Made by a program: the position numbers and the translations under genes. From assembly GCA_014360565.1 (NCBI GenBank), contig JACIXH010000027.1, positions 1 through 36,293 of the forward strand: a stretch of 36,293 nucleotides of DNA, in the 5' to 3' direction. Numbering within the stretch: the stretch's first letter is position 1; each line of letters starts with the position of its first letter. Shown piece by piece: positions 29,401 through 35,255 of this stretch. The notes under the pieces were generated by a model. That model ran no database searches, was not told the DNA's origin, and was given only the letters and a program-made list of their open reading frames with translations. The stretch comes from Nocardia sp. GTDB taxonomy: Bacteria > Actinomycetota > Actinomycetes > Mycobacteriales > Mycobacteriaceae.

Positions 29401-30431
29401 CGCTGATGACGCAGCGCGCCCGCCACCTCGACCCGCGCCGCGCGCAGCACCTCACCCCAGGTGGCCGCCGAACCCGCCGCGCCGGTGGGCAGTCGCAGCG
29501 GCACGATATTGGACAGCATCCCCGCCGAGCGGCGCATCACCGCAGTGGTGCGCGCGGTGACGGGCAGGCTCAGCACCGCGTCCGGCCGATCGGTGAGACG
29601 GCCGAGATAGGCGGCGAACGCGGCGAGCAGTACGGCCGAGATCGTCGAATCATCGCTGGCGGCAATGGTTTCCAGTCGCTCTACCAGCCCTTCCGACAGC
29701 CGCCCGCCGGTCACCAGGTTGATCGCCGAGCGCGGTGCGGTGCGGGCGTCGAGCGCGGTGGGACTGTCCAGGCCCGCGATGCGCTGGGCCCAGTGCTCGC
29801 GATCGCCGATGAAGCGGGTGCTCTCGCGATACTGCTGTTCGCCTTCGACCAGCGCGGACAGTGATCCCGGCACGACCTCGGGCGCCGGGATGTCGAGCAT
29901 CCGGGCGGTGTAGAGCTCGGCGATGCGCTGGGAGTTGGTGAACGCGCCGTATCCGTCGAGCACGATGTGATGGCCGCGCAGGTACCAGAACCAGCGCGCT
30001 TCGCCGACGCGCAGCACCGCGCCCGCCACCAGCCGGTCGGTGAGCAGGTCGATGGGGGCGCCGAACTCCGCCCGCATCCATTCCTGGGCGGCGGCGACGG
30101 GGTCCTCGTGGTGGCGCAGATCGATCAGCGGCAGTTCGCGCTCGATCGGGAGGGTGTGGTCGACGTACTGATACGGAACGCCGTCGGACTCGCCGATCCG
30201 CACCAGCGGTGAACCGTAGGTGTGCGCCGCTTCGGCCGTAACTGCTTGCAACACAGCGGGATCGAGTTCGCCGTCGATGTCGACGTACTGGGCGATGGTG
30301 ATCGGGACGTCGGGGTCGAGCAGCTGTGCGTACCAGACACCCAGCTGGGCCGGGGTCAGCGGAAACGGCAGACATTCGACCTGCGCTTCCTGTGGCAGCG
30401 CGCTGAACCCACCCAACTCCGTACCGTGCAC
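20124..30431 (-). CDS. NRPS, 5' part: modules 1-3 and the start of module 4
   Basis: A 3435-residue frame from GTG 30431, chosen because GAGGAGG lies 5 nt upstream; the frame is open to 30587 but without homology. Order: EntF-like C1, A1, carrier, C2, A2, carrier, C3, A3, carrier, then the first part of C4. Condensation motifs are HHIVLDG, HHIAADG and HHIAADG. The three carriers each read DDFFALGGNSL, and all adenylation domains keep TSGSTGxPKG, RTGDLV and GKLDRK. Adenylation codes read by eye are Ser, unassigned, Ser. Homology stops after LRTSYPEVAEGAEGD, and a short nonsense tail runs to the stop at 20124, so the frame is lost inside C4. Condensation domains 2-4 look like the LCL type (FVNTLVLRT segments), consistent with no epimerase. 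A protein ending here would be a truncated, probably non-releasing synthetase. Confidence 0.88.
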   Translation of the reverse strand: MHGTELGGFSALPQEAQVECLPFPLTPAQLGVWYAQLLDPDVPITIAQYVDIDGELDPAVLQAVTAEAAHTYGSPLVRIGESDGVPYQYVDHTLPIERELPLIDLRHHEDPVAAAQEWMRAEFGAPIDLLTDRLVAGAVLRVGEARWFWYLRGHHIVLDGYGAFTNSQRIAELYTARMLDIPAPEVVPGSLSALVEGEQQYRESTRFIGDREHWAQRIAGLDSPTALDARTAPRSAINLVTGGRLSEGLVERLETIAASDDSTISAVLLAAFAAYLGRLTDRPDAVLSLPVTARTTAVMRRSAGMLSNIVPLRLPTGAAGSAATWGEVLRAARVEVAGALRHQRYRAEDIRRDAEDDGRPARRALFGPLVNFMLFGNDLTLGTTTGRYRVLSTGPIEDLSVNVYYGDRARVHVDFEANPNLYDADTLARHHARFLGFLERLAAADLGTALGSIEVATELELQVSTQIWNSTRFDVDAALAERAVAMSTLPAMFEAQVERTPDDVAVRMAGSSRAGRARDVDAADPATATLTYRELAQRVNRLARRLRADGIGPESLVALSIRRSPDLVVAMYAVLTAGAAYVPIDPDHPSNRIAHILATAAPAAVLTTARDGAPVAGLPVLTVDTLDLSDYDDAPLTDADRAAPLRPGHPAYVIFTSGSTGLPKGVAVEHAAIVNRLVWMQHTYRLHGVDVVLQKTPMTFDVSVWEFFWPLQVGATLLLAEPEGHRDPAYLRRVIAEYGVTVAHFVPSMLEVFLAQQEIAERTSLRLVFASGEALSAAPAQRLRVLTGARLHNLYGPTEAAVDVTFHEVNDGDRVTVPIGAPVFNTRLHVLDSRLRPVPVGAPGELYLSGVQLARGYVGRAELTAGRFVAAPVQPATDAGRHAPGVVTPGERMYRTGDLVRWTTNGELEYLGRTDFQVKLRGLRIELGEIEAVLETVDSAARAVVVVRDDAGVGEQLVAYVVAAEPGAVAIDDLRETALRALPSYMVPAAFVLLDTLPVNASGKLDRKALPAPTRTVVDYAEPVGPVEQTVARVFGEVLGLDRVGRDDDFFALGGNSLVATQVAARLGADLGCRLGVRDLFGATTVARLAAAVTERALTGVSAQLPVLTARPRPALIPLSPAQQRIWFLNRFDPSAPGYNMPFVVRMRGAADLTALVTALHAVVDRHEALRTVFPAVETPGGEVAEQVIRDAGLVRIGDATAVSAADLDRELTRFARAGFDLAHEAPFRARVFVVAESADTAVDNSASRRSGVVAEPVGSDGVASVAGAASSAGECVLAVVLHHIAADGVSLQVLVRDVLTAYRAVVDGVEPEWSPLRVHYADYALWQRELLGDEADPQSLASREIAFWERTLAGLPDQLELPSARQRPIEPSMRGARAAFTIDAHLHGRLADLAQRAGASLFMVLHTALAVLLARLSGTTDIAVGTGVAGRGDRAIDDLIGMFVNTLVLRTEIDPAASFSAALELTRETDLAAFAHAGVPFDRLVDVVNPARSQARHPLFQVALNFQAVLDTTFDLAGSTVSVREIELDTTKFDLQLTLAERRSATGEPAGIEAVTLYATDLFDEPEIHALGARFVRLLAAAVEDPGTAVGDLPLLSASEHSHFTTRPPVPVAATGLLPDLFGAAVAAGPDRDAVTDGERILTYRELDRASSRLARVLIDSGVGPDDVIAVGIPRSIESVLAVWAVAKAGAAWLPVDPSYPLDRVTHMVTDSGARLGLTVSGVQSALPGPIDWLALDELKLMAECASRSSAPVTDSDRVRPLRAQHLAYVIYTSGSTGLPKGVLVTQAGIAGFAAEETSRMFGTAEARVLQVGSPSFDISVMEFLLAVNSAATLVIAPPGRHVGDELAQLLAQQRVTHALMTPSGLAVLDPTQLDTLRMVMVGGEACPPDLIARWTAGPVPRAFVNAYGPSETTVATNISEPLTADSPLTLGPPLRGISQWVLDSRLRPVPVGVAGELYVAGAQVARGYRSRAALTAARFVASPWAPSERMYRTGDLVRWTTEGTLEYLGRNDDQVKLRGFRIELGEIESALLARSPVSQAVVLVRPDAHRGDQLVAYLVPEAQAGAADTEIDVEQISAALRGTLAAHMIPSAFVVLDALPLTPNGKLDRKALPEPVFAARSFRAPAAGTESVVAEVFGEVLGVERIGADDDFFALGGNSLVATQVVSRLGTALGRAVSLKSLFEAPTVAALAALLGAAEVVAARPPLVAGVRPAQIPLSYAQQRMWFLNQFDAESVADNIAAAIRLTGAIDYAAMNAAVAAVFGRHEALRTRYPAVDGIPFQQVLDADQLTITLEPHAIAPVDLDGRIRALAAIPFAVDQQPPVRLHLLHTGADEHVLVLVLHHIAADGWSVAPLTRDVMVAYAAHLAGAAPQWTPLPVQYADFALWQREALGDEDDANSAMSNQLAFWTTELAQLPDLLSLPADRPRPAVASGRGARHGFAIPASITDRLRRIGADAGASLFMVLHAGFAATLAELSGEQDISIGAPVAGRGDRMLDDLVGMFVNTLVLRTRIDPGATFTELLAAVRDGDLRALANTDVAFDRLVEVLNPERSTARHPLFQVMLDFQNNSRTELELAGVTAAEIEIDTRTAKFDLQLTVRETADGLLARFEYATDLFDAQTITDFGTRLLRMLDTVTADPNVVIGDIDLLDTAERTRLLGDWNATAYPSDQRMTLASLFSAQAQRTPDAIALSFDGASATHLVPSCAQTLSYSGFAAQVNRLARLLISIGVGPERTVALGMRRSTDLVVAMYAVLAAGGAYVPLDPDHPSERIVEVIAAADPVCVLTRASDDIDLSAVDSAAWDTTHRPAILDLEQLDITDYSPEPITDADRLATLTPGNAAYLIFTSGSTGKPKGVVVSHAAIVNRLVWMQDAYRLTPGDAILQKTPATFDVSVWEFFWPLQIGARLVLARPDGHRDPAYLAQLIDAEQITVAHFVPSMLAVFVAELDDRITADRPHGAGAGSDVRPDQPAEFAGDATIGNCASLRMVFASGEALPPAPAQLLRQLTGTAVHNLYGPTEAAVDVTFHEVIDADTVSVPIGAPVHNTQVYVLDSRLRPVPVGVAGELYLAGTQLARGYAGRVDLTADRFVANPFTPGERMYRTGDLVAWTRAGADRRGATADDDPFGGADIGELEYLGRTDFQVKLRGLRIEPGEIEAVLSALPEISQAAVLVRDDVLVAYLVAAQPVEVAAVKSALGRTLPAYMVPAAFVVLDEFPLNTSGKLDRKSLPAPHFEATSFRAPTTEVARVVAATFATVLGFPADREVGLDDDFFALGGNSLNATQVVARLGAALDSQIPVRLLFEAPTVADLADRCTALRGTGARPELTTRERPALIPLSAAQRRMWFLNRYLADVDGVGDAVDNIPVALRLTGDLDVTALEAAIADVIDRHETLRTSYPEVAEGAEGDRSMPRCGVRLGRPTRARPGPPRSS
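20190..20220 (-). other. Frameshift junction in the NRPS gene, at a tandem 9-bp repeat
   Basis: Upstream homology ends with the codons for AEGAEGD, and downstream homology resumes shortly after in the -1 frame. The plus strand here carries GCCCTCGGC twice in tandem (20202-20210 and 20211-20219), next to ACCGGT. Inserting one base restores a continuous condensation domain. I see no X-XXY-YYZ slippery heptamer. The cause may be a real single-base deletion or a sequencing/assembly error. Confidence 0.75.
20431..23796 (-). other. NRPS module 3: C - A(Ser) - carrier
   Basis: The condensation motif HHIAADG is near 23375-23400. The adenylation pocket again reads DVWHFSLVDK (FDVSVWEFFWPL, VAHFVPS, VFASGE, NLYGPTEAAVDV), predicting serine. 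It resembles A1 in and around the pocket, suggesting an old module duplication. Extra residues sit between FVAELDDR and CASLRMVF (about 21470-21590) and before ELEYLGR. GGNSL is near 20590. Confidence 0.75.
23797..27090 (-). other. NRPS module 2: C - A(unassigned) - carrier
   Basis: An intact condensation domain (HHIAADG near 26566-26586) contains an extra Ser/Ala/Val-rich stretch of about 35 residues just before that motif. The adenylation pocket reads DIMLMGAVAK by alignment with GrsA positions, which I cannot match to a known substrate. P-loop TSGSTGLPKG near 25081-25115, GKLDRK near 24100-24115, GGNSL near 23955. Confidence 0.75.
26600..26745 (-). repeat. In-frame insertion in condensation domain 2 with a 13-bp direct repeat
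   Basis: CTCCGCGACGACG occurs at 26664-26676 and 26721-26733, exactly 57 bp (19 codons) apart. It encodes VVAES and VVAEP in an extra low-complexity stretch placed between the RARVF strand and the ECVLAVVLHHIAADG strand. Other condensation domains in this gene have only about 6-8 residues there. Confidence 0.5.
27091..30380 (-). other. NRPS module 1: EntF-like starter C - A(Ser) - carrier
   Basis: The condensation domain (FPLTPAQLGVWYAQ to about 29050) shares with E. coli EntF the RWFWYLRGHHIVLDGYG segment, QQYREST, HQRYRAEDIRRD, LFGPLVNFMLFG and STGPIEDLSV. This suggests acceptance of an aryl or other acyl group from a separate carrier. The adenylation pocket reads DVWHFSLVDK, identical to the EntF serine code. 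A1 motif near 28840, P-loop near 28440-28480, GKLDRK near 27415, GGNSL near 27265. The chain would start as acyl-Ser. No aryl-carrier or dihydroxybenzoate gene is in the window. Confidence 0.75.
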
Positions 30432-30717
30432 CAGAGCCTCCTCGTATCGCGAAAGAACAGCAGATCGAACCTGTTTCGGGCAGCACGAATACACCTCGTG
30501 AACCGCAAGATTCGATTTGAACGCGGTGGGCGTGACGCCACACTCGCAAGATCCCCGACAGATCATGTGGACGAGATCGGCGACCATGGGTCGCCGGGCG
30601 ACAGACGATGCGTCCGTCGCGGGGTGCCTAGCTGTTGATCATTCCTCCAACGAATTTTGTCAGTTACATCACATGGTTGCCTGTCCATGCAGTGCCGACA
30701 GTAGGCCCTCAATTAAT

Positions 30718-30745
30718 AAAAAGAAACTTTTTCCGCTAAAAAAGT
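30718..30745. promoter_or_regulatory. Overlapping AT-rich inverted repeats
   Basis: ACTTTTT (30726-30732) and AAAAAGT (30739-30745) form a perfect 7-bp inverted repeat around ccgcta. The left arm also pairs with AAAAAG at 30718-30723 around AAA, giving two mutually exclusive hairpins. It could be an operator, or part of a terminator for the upstream regulator transcript. Confidence 0.45.
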
Positions 30746-30794
30746 CGGTCGAGTGTCCAGTGAGTACTCGTCGGTAGACGCGACCTGGGCATGA

Positions 30795-30839
30795 GTGTGG
30801 GCTCCAACACATCGGCTACCGATATGTGAGCCACCACAC
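30795..30839. terminator. Imperfect 45-bp dyad just after the GAF regulator stop
   Basis: Arms GTGTGG/CCACAC, GGCTC/GAGCC and CACAT-CGG/CCG-ATGTG pair around the triplet CTA, with small bulges. It starts 16 bp after the minus-strand stop of the regulator. It could end that transcript, although no T-run follows at once, or act as an operator. Confidence 0.4.
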
Positions 30840-30854
30840 CTTCAGACGGCGAGA

Positions 30855-32219
30855 CTATGAGCCGAAACGTTGCATCTGCGTTGCATCGGCACCGATACGC
30901 CGGTCGAGCACTCGAATCTTGGCTTCTATCTGCGCATACAACGGCGAATAACGATCGACAGTGGTCCGGTACGCGGCCCACGCGGCGGCGTCGTCGCGCC
31001 CTTCCGGGCAGGAGGTCCAGCGGCGCAGCACCCCGGCGTCGGGGGCGGCGAGAACGGCGGTTCGCAGCCGGACCCGGAGCTCGTCGCGGATGTCGCAGAT
31101 GCCGGGCGCCGAGGACCGCGGCAGCACCGGGCCCGCGTACAAGCGCAATGCGGATTCGATATCACCGGAGTCGAGCGCGGCCCGCAGGGCCTCCACATCG
31201 GTTGCAACATGCACGCGCAGACGGTAAGGGCGCGATCCGACGACCGAAGCGCCGATCACCGATCGCAGCCGCGACATCGCAGCGCGGATCGTGCCGTTGT
31301 CGAGATCGGTGTCGTCGAGCAGCAGGGCCAGATGATCGGCGCCGAGCCCTTCGGGATGTTCGGTGAGCAAGAGCAGGATCTCGGCATGGCGTTGCGAGAG
31401 CGACATTCGCTCGCCCGCGATGCTCAGCTGAGGTTGCCCCAGACCCAATACATCGAGTCCGAGCGTGGCCTGCTCGGCGTTGTCGCGACCGGCCGGCGCC
31501 GACGTCCCGATGCCGTGGCTCGCGCGCATCGCCCGCAGTACCAGATCCATTTCGGCGGCGGTCGCGGCAGCCTTCACCAGAGCGAGGATTTCCGGCTTGG
31601 CCACCCGCATCCCGCCGGCAATCATCAGCACGCCGATCAGCCGCCCGTCCGGCTCGTGCACCGGGGCCGCGGCGCCGGTGATCTGGTGCATGCGATGCAG
31701 GAAATGTTCGGGTCCGTGAATCCAGGTGGCGCGGCCGGTGCGCACGACGAGGCCGACGGCGTTGGTGCCGATGCGGCGTTCGCTGAGATCGTCGCCCTCG
31801 CGCACGCCGATCTCGGCGGCGGCGGCGACCTGTTCGGGATGGCCGTGCACGGAGAGAACGCGGCCGAACTGGTCGGCCACGGTCACGATCAGGCCGGCCG
31901 CCGACGCGTCCTGGACCAGCAGTTTGTCGATCAGCGGCATGAGTGCGGCAATGGCATGCGCATCGCGATAACGCTCGAGATCGGCGCCGCGCAGCCCGCG
32001 ACCGTCGATGACGTCCGTCGGATCGACACCGCCGCGCACACTGCGCAGCCATGATTCGAGGACGAGCGGACGTAGTAGACCGGCCAGCTGGGTCAGCTGT
32101 TCACCACCGGCACTGAGAAATCCATGGGCCTGTGCGGCATAGGCTTCCAGAGCACCGAGCTGTGCGCCCGACTCCGATGCCTGCCGTGGGGGCCTCCCAC
32201 CTGCAAGATTGCTGACCAT
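30855..32219 (-). CDS. GAF-sensor / winged-helix transcriptional regulator
   Basis: A 454-residue protein. Residues about 45-90 (RPLVLESWLRSVRGGVDP) resemble the N-terminal lead-in of AcoR-type activators. A GAF domain follows at about 95-230, with ADQFGRVLSVHG and GTNAVGLVVRTGRATWIHGPEHF. There is no AAA+ sigma-54 ATPase domain. Residues about 268-340 (LSQRHAEILLLL to RAAMSRLRSVIG, then SRPYRLRV) look like an OmpR/SARP-type winged helix. The last 110 residues are helical and unrecognised. Such proteins are probably ligand- or redox-responsive regulators, often near dehydrogenases. Here it follows mftG after 105 bp and precedes the NRPS, all on one strand. It may control either the mycofactocin genes or the NRPS. 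AAAGAAAGG before the ATG is a weak ribosome site. Confidence 0.8.
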   Translation of the reverse strand: MVSNLAGGRPPRQASESGAQLGALEAYAAQAHGFLSAGGEQLTQLAGLLRPLVLESWLRSVRGGVDPTDVIDGRGLRGADLERYRDAHAIAALMPLIDKLLVQDASAAGLIVTVADQFGRVLSVHGHPEQVAAAAEIGVREGDDLSERRIGTNAVGLVVRTGRATWIHGPEHFLHRMHQITGAAAPVHEPDGRLIGVLMIAGGMRVAKPEILALVKAAATAAEMDLVLRAMRASHGIGTSAPAGRDNAEQATLGLDVLGLGQPQLSIAGERMSLSQRHAEILLLLTEHPEGLGADHLALLLDDTDLDNGTIRAAMSRLRSVIGASVVGSRPYRLRVHVATDVEALRAALDSGDIESALRLYAGPVLPRSSAPGICDIRDELRVRLRTAVLAAPDAGVLRRWTSCPEGRDDAAAWAAYRTTVDRYSPLYAQIEAKIRVLDRRIGADATQMQRFGS

Positions 32220-32240
32220 TTGCCTTTCTTTCCCGCTACA

Positions 32241-32257
32241 AACTGTACCGGGCAGTT
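32241..32257. promoter_or_regulatory. Small dyad upstream of the GAF regulator
   Basis: AACTG (32241-32245) and CAGTT (32253-32257) form a short inverted repeat 22 bp before the regulator start codon. On the minus strand it overlaps TACAGT, a possible -10. It could be an autoregulatory site; the evidence is weak. Confidence 0.25.
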
Positions 32258-32324
32258 ATCGGGCAAAACGCCATAAGTCAGGGTTTGTCCCGCAGGTCAC
32301 ATCGTGGTATCGAACGGCACTTCG

Positions 32325-33713
32325 TCACACGACCATATGGTCAGCTATGGACGCGGCGAGCATCACTGTCGCGGCCTGTGGGCCGCGACTCAACGGGACC
32401 GGAACGACCGACAGATCGGCCACCGTCAGGGCATCGATGCCGTGGACGCGACCGAATTCGTCGACCACTGCTCGTTTGTCGCCCGCTGGGCCCATGCGGC
32501 AGGTACCAGAAAGATGCTGGGAAGTACCGAGGTTGGCGCGCAGCCAGGAGTCGTCAACCGGCCCGATCGGTCGGCCGAGAATGTCTGCCGTCAGCGCTAC
32601 CCCGTCGCGCAGGCGGGCTCGGTCTCGCGCACCGCGCAGGTAGCGCTGATCGACACGGGCTCCGACGGTGGGATCGGCCGAGACCAGTGTGAGCTCTCCT
32701 GCCGACTCGGGTCGCATCAACGCGACCCCGACTCTGCGCAGACCCGGCGTGAACATCCGGGTGTACGGGCGTAGTTCGAGGTCGTCGGCTTCGAGCACGT
32801 ATTCGAGTACAACGGCGGGCCCGTCGACTTCGTCGGCGGGGCATTCGACGCCGATCTCGGGGTGATCGGTGCACCAGGCGCCGACCGGAGCGGGCCGCAC
32901 GATCGGCACACCGAGCGAGCGCAGCAGCGATTCGGGGCCGATCCCGGATCGGATCAACAGCGCGGCCGACTCGACCGCACCCGCGCACAACACAGTCCGA
33001 TCGGCAAAGGTTCGCCCGCGCTCACGACCACGCGCCCACTCCACACCGATCACCCTGGTACCGCGCAGAAGTAGCCGGGTCACCATGGTCTCGCCGGTGA
33101 CCGTGAGGTTGGGCCGCGCCATTGCTGGATAGAGATGAGTGAAAGCGGGGCCCGATCGGAAACGTCCCGATACCGCCAAGGGCACCCGGCCGAATCCATC
33201 CGTGGCGTTCGGCGTATTCAAGTCGGGTATCTCGGTGAATCCCGCAGCCACACACCGTTGCGCGAACTCGGCGCTGAACTCGGTGGGGTCGCCGGTTCGC
33301 GAGATCGGGATCGGGCCCTGGTTGCCGTGCCAGGCAGTTCCGCCGAAATCCGCGTCATCTTCCAGGTCGCAGAAGAGGGGCAGGACCGATTCGAACGACC
33401 AGCGCGGGCCCGCCACCGCACTCCACGCGGCGAAGTCGCGTGCGGGCGGGCGGATGAAGTAGCTGCCGTTGATCGCACCGGAACCACCGGCCAGCTTGCC
33501 GCGCACCAGGTTTCCCGGATAGCGCCAGATCAACCGCGACTCGGGGCCGATCGGGAGATGGCTCGGGTCGAGCAGTTCGGTGGGTAGTTCCGCCGGCGTC
33601 CGGAAAGCCGGTCCGGCTTCGAACACGCGTACCGAACGCGCCGGATCCGCGCTGAGCCGGGCGGCGAGCACGCAGCCCGCCGACCCGGCTCCGACGATGA
33701 GAGTGCTCGTCAC
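32325..33713 (-). CDS. mftG: Mycofactocin-associated GMC oxidoreductase MftG
   Basis: A 462-residue FAD-dependent GMC oxidoreductase. The Rossmann FAD motif TLIVGAGSAGCVLAARL lies at the very N-terminus, followed by RVFEAGP, a GSGAINGSYFIRP segment and AGAVESAALLIRSGIGP. Near the C-terminus are HLSGTCRMGPAG and the substrate-side SRGPQAATVMLA. MftG is thought to reoxidise mycofactocinol and pass electrons toward respiration; that is family knowledge. I chose GTG 33713 because it begins right at the FAD fold, 10 bp after the mftF stop; the longer in-frame N-terminus overlaps mftF and looks non-homologous. There is no clear Shine-Dalgarno, so translation may be coupled to mftF. Adjacency to mftF and mftC distinguishes it from choline or alcohol GMC enzymes. 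Confidence 0.88.
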   Translation of the reverse strand: MTSTLIVGAGSAGCVLAARLSADPARSVRVFEAGPAFRTPAELPTELLDPSHLPIGPESRLIWRYPGNLVRGKLAGGSGAINGSYFIRPPARDFAAWSAVAGPRWSFESVLPLFCDLEDDADFGGTAWHGNQGPIPISRTGDPTEFSAEFAQRCVAAGFTEIPDLNTPNATDGFGRVPLAVSGRFRSGPAFTHLYPAMARPNLTVTGETMVTRLLLRGTRVIGVEWARGRERGRTFADRTVLCAGAVESAALLIRSGIGPESLLRSLGVPIVRPAPVGAWCTDHPEIGVECPADEVDGPAVVLEYVLEADDLELRPYTRMFTPGLRRVGVALMRPESAGELTLVSADPTVGARVDQRYLRGARDRARLRDGVALTADILGRPIGPVDDSWLRANLGTSQHLSGTCRMGPAGDKRAVVDEFGRVHGIDALTVADLSVVPVPLSRGPQAATVMLAASIADHMVV

Positions 33714-33723
33714 GCAGTCGAGT

Positions 33724-35130
33724 TCAGCGCGGCGGGACGCTCGGTTTGAGCGCTTCGAAACTGCGGGCGCGGATGACGCCGAGCCACAGGCCGGTGCCGT
33801 AGGCGACGTCGTCCAACCGCTTGTAGGCCACATAGCGCACCGGGTCGAGGCCGCCGGAGTCGCGATGGGTGAACCAGTCGGCCAAACCGTCGGCCAGCGC
33901 CATCGTGATGGCGATCTTGCGAATCCGGCGCGACGCGATCACCGCCAGCAGCGTCACCGGCCAGTAGTCGCGGCACATCGCCGAGGCCAATCGCCACATG
34001 CCGGCGAAGTAGCCGCGCGCCAGGTAGACCGCCGCGATCCTGGTCGGATTGTCGAGCTCGGTGAAGACCCGGCGCAGGCGAACCAGGGCCGTGGCGAGGG
34101 TGACGAGCCCACCGAGCAGACCCCATTTGGACAGGGTGGCGAACAGCAGACTGGCCAGCACCGTCCAGGTCGGCACCGACAGCGGCGAGACCAGGCCGGA
34201 GTGCCGTTTGCCGAGCGGTGCGGCGCCGGTGCCGTAGAACAGCTTTCGCCCGAACCAGGCACGGAAGGCCACCCGGTGGTCGTGGGCGACGTGCGCGGCG
34301 GGCTCGTAGCGCAACCGCCAGCCCGCGCGTTCGAGCCGCCAGCACAGGTCGACGTCTTCGGCCACCTGCATCGATTCGTCGAAGCCGCCTTCGCCGAGCA
34401 GCGCCGCGCGCCGGGTCAGCAGCGCCGCGCTCGGCACATACGACACGATGCCGCGCGCGTGCACCGCCGACTCGCGCCTGCCCAGGTCGAGAGAGGAGCG
34501 GGTGTGTTCGTAGCGGGCGAGCGCGTTGGATTCGGAATCGAGGGCCACGATGCGCGGCGCGACCAGCGCGACCTGCGGATCACTGAAATGCCCGAGCATG
34601 ACCTCGAGCCACCCACTGCGCGGCACCACGTCGGAGTCGAGGAACGCCACGAAGCCGGTTGTCGCGGCCCGCAATCCGGCATTGCGGGCGGCCGCGGGTC
34701 CGAGCGGGCTCTCGTGACGCAACACCGTCACCTGACCACGGCCCGGTCGCGGCGGGATGCGGACCGGCTCGTCGGAGCCGTCGTCGACGACGATCACATT
34801 GTGTCCGCGCAGCACCGCCAGCAGACGCAACAGGCCGTCGGCATTGTTGTAGAGCGGAATGACGACGGTGACGTCGTCGAGGGATGGTTCCAGCCGCGGG
34901 CGCGGATTGGCCACGCCGGAATCGAGCAGCCGGCGGGCGACGATCGCGGACTTGGTATCGGTCACCTCCAGGTATCCGTCGCCGATCAACTCGGCGGCCT
35001 CCGGGGCCAAGCGCAGCATCCGTGCGGGTGATCCTCCGATCAGGATCCGGCCCCCGGAAAATGCGCGTACCCGTGGATCGATCCGTACCCCGAAGCCGTC
35101 GGGCAGACGATCATGGCGCATTCCTCGCAT
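33724..35130 (-). CDS. mftF: Mycofactocin glycosyltransferase MftF
   Basis: A family 2 glycosyltransferase of about 468 residues that adds glucose units to mycofactocin. Visible: [16 protein letters not shown] with [32 protein letters not shown] (metal/nucleotide DSD), and [20 protein letters not shown]. Hydrophobic segments around [22 protein letters not shown] suggest membrane association. The first 80 residues ([30 protein letters not shown]) look like a PqqD-type peptide-binding domain ahead of the transferase. The start is uncertain: ATGs at 35157, 35130 and 35121 are all in frame. 35130 matches the usual length of about 470; 35157 has a GGGG stretch upstream. mftG follows after 10 bp. 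Confidence 0.88.
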   Translation of the reverse strand: MRGMRHDRLPDGFGVRIDPRVRAFSGGRILIGGSPARMLRLAPEAAELIGDGYLEVTDTKSAIVARRLLDSGVANPRPRLEPSLDDVTVVIPLYNNADGLLRLLAVLRGHNVIVVDDGSDEPVRIPPRPGRGQVTVLRHESPLGPAAARNAGLRAATTGFVAFLDSDVVPRSGWLEVMLGHFSDPQVALVAPRIVALDSESNALARYEHTRSSLDLGRRESAVHARGIVSYVPSAALLTRRAALLGEGGFDESMQVAEDVDLCWRLERAGWRLRYEPAAHVAHDHRVAFRAWFGRKLFYGTGAAPLGKRHSGLVSPLSVPTWTVLASLLFATLSKWGLLGGLVTLATALVRLRRVFTELDNPTRIAAVYLARGYFAGMWRLASAMCRDYWPVTLLAVIASRRIRKIAITMALADGLADWFTHRDSGGLDPVRYVAYKRLDDVAYGTGLWLGVIRARSFEALKPSVPPR

Positions 35131-35205
35131 GCTATTCGCAGTTGCGCCCGCAGACATCATCACCCCACAAAAAAGGATGAAAGTCTGCCCGAAATACCGC
35201 TCTGA

Positions 35206-35255
35206 CCGGTTGCCGGACGCGTCAACAAGATCGGCAGCGCACTTCCGGCAACCGG
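35206..35255. terminator. Perfect 12-bp stem-loop directly after mftC
   Basis: CCGGTTGCCGGA (35206-35217) is the exact reverse complement of TCCGGCAACCGG (35244-35255), with a 26-nt loop. On the minus strand the stem begins 6 nt after the mftC stop. A run of T residues follows about 30 nt later (opposite 35169-35174). It could be a terminator or an mRNA-stabilising/processing hairpin separating mftC from mftF. Confidence 0.55.

Larger units (their letters stand above)
30432..30854 (-). promoter_or_regulatory. AT-rich control region upstream of the NRPS operon
   Basis: This 423-bp gap lies between the regulator stop and the NRPS start. Positions about 30640-30745 are strikingly AT-rich for this genome and should hold the NRPS promoter. 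On the minus strand a TTGAGG and a TATTAAT lie near 30710-30720, but I cannot fix a -35/-10 pair. Transcripts from there would have a long 5' leader of roughly 200-290 nt. No IdeR/DtxR iron box was recognised. It contains the two dyads listed separately. Confidence 0.5.

Noticed and set aside
12214..30431. Epimerization, methyltransferase or thioesterase domains inside the NRPS
   Set aside because: Every HHxxxDG domain is followed by an adenylation domain (or stub) and looks like a condensation domain. No GxSxG thioesterase motif region or SAM-binding insert was seen.
30640..30662. Four-codon ORF (ATG ATC AAC AGC TAG, minus strand) after GGAGG as a leader peptide
   Set aside because: The spacing between GGAGG and ATG is only one base and there is no codon run suggesting attenuation.
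30432..30854. IdeR/DtxR iron box upstream of the NRPS, expected for a siderophore
   Set aside because: No 19-bp sequence resembling TTAGGTTAGGCTAACC was found in this gap; the dyads present are unrelated.
33714..33833. Longer N-terminus for MftG from ATG 33833
   Set aside because: It would overlap mftF by over 100 bp and adds 40 residues without homology before the FAD-binding fold, which starts right at GTG 33713.
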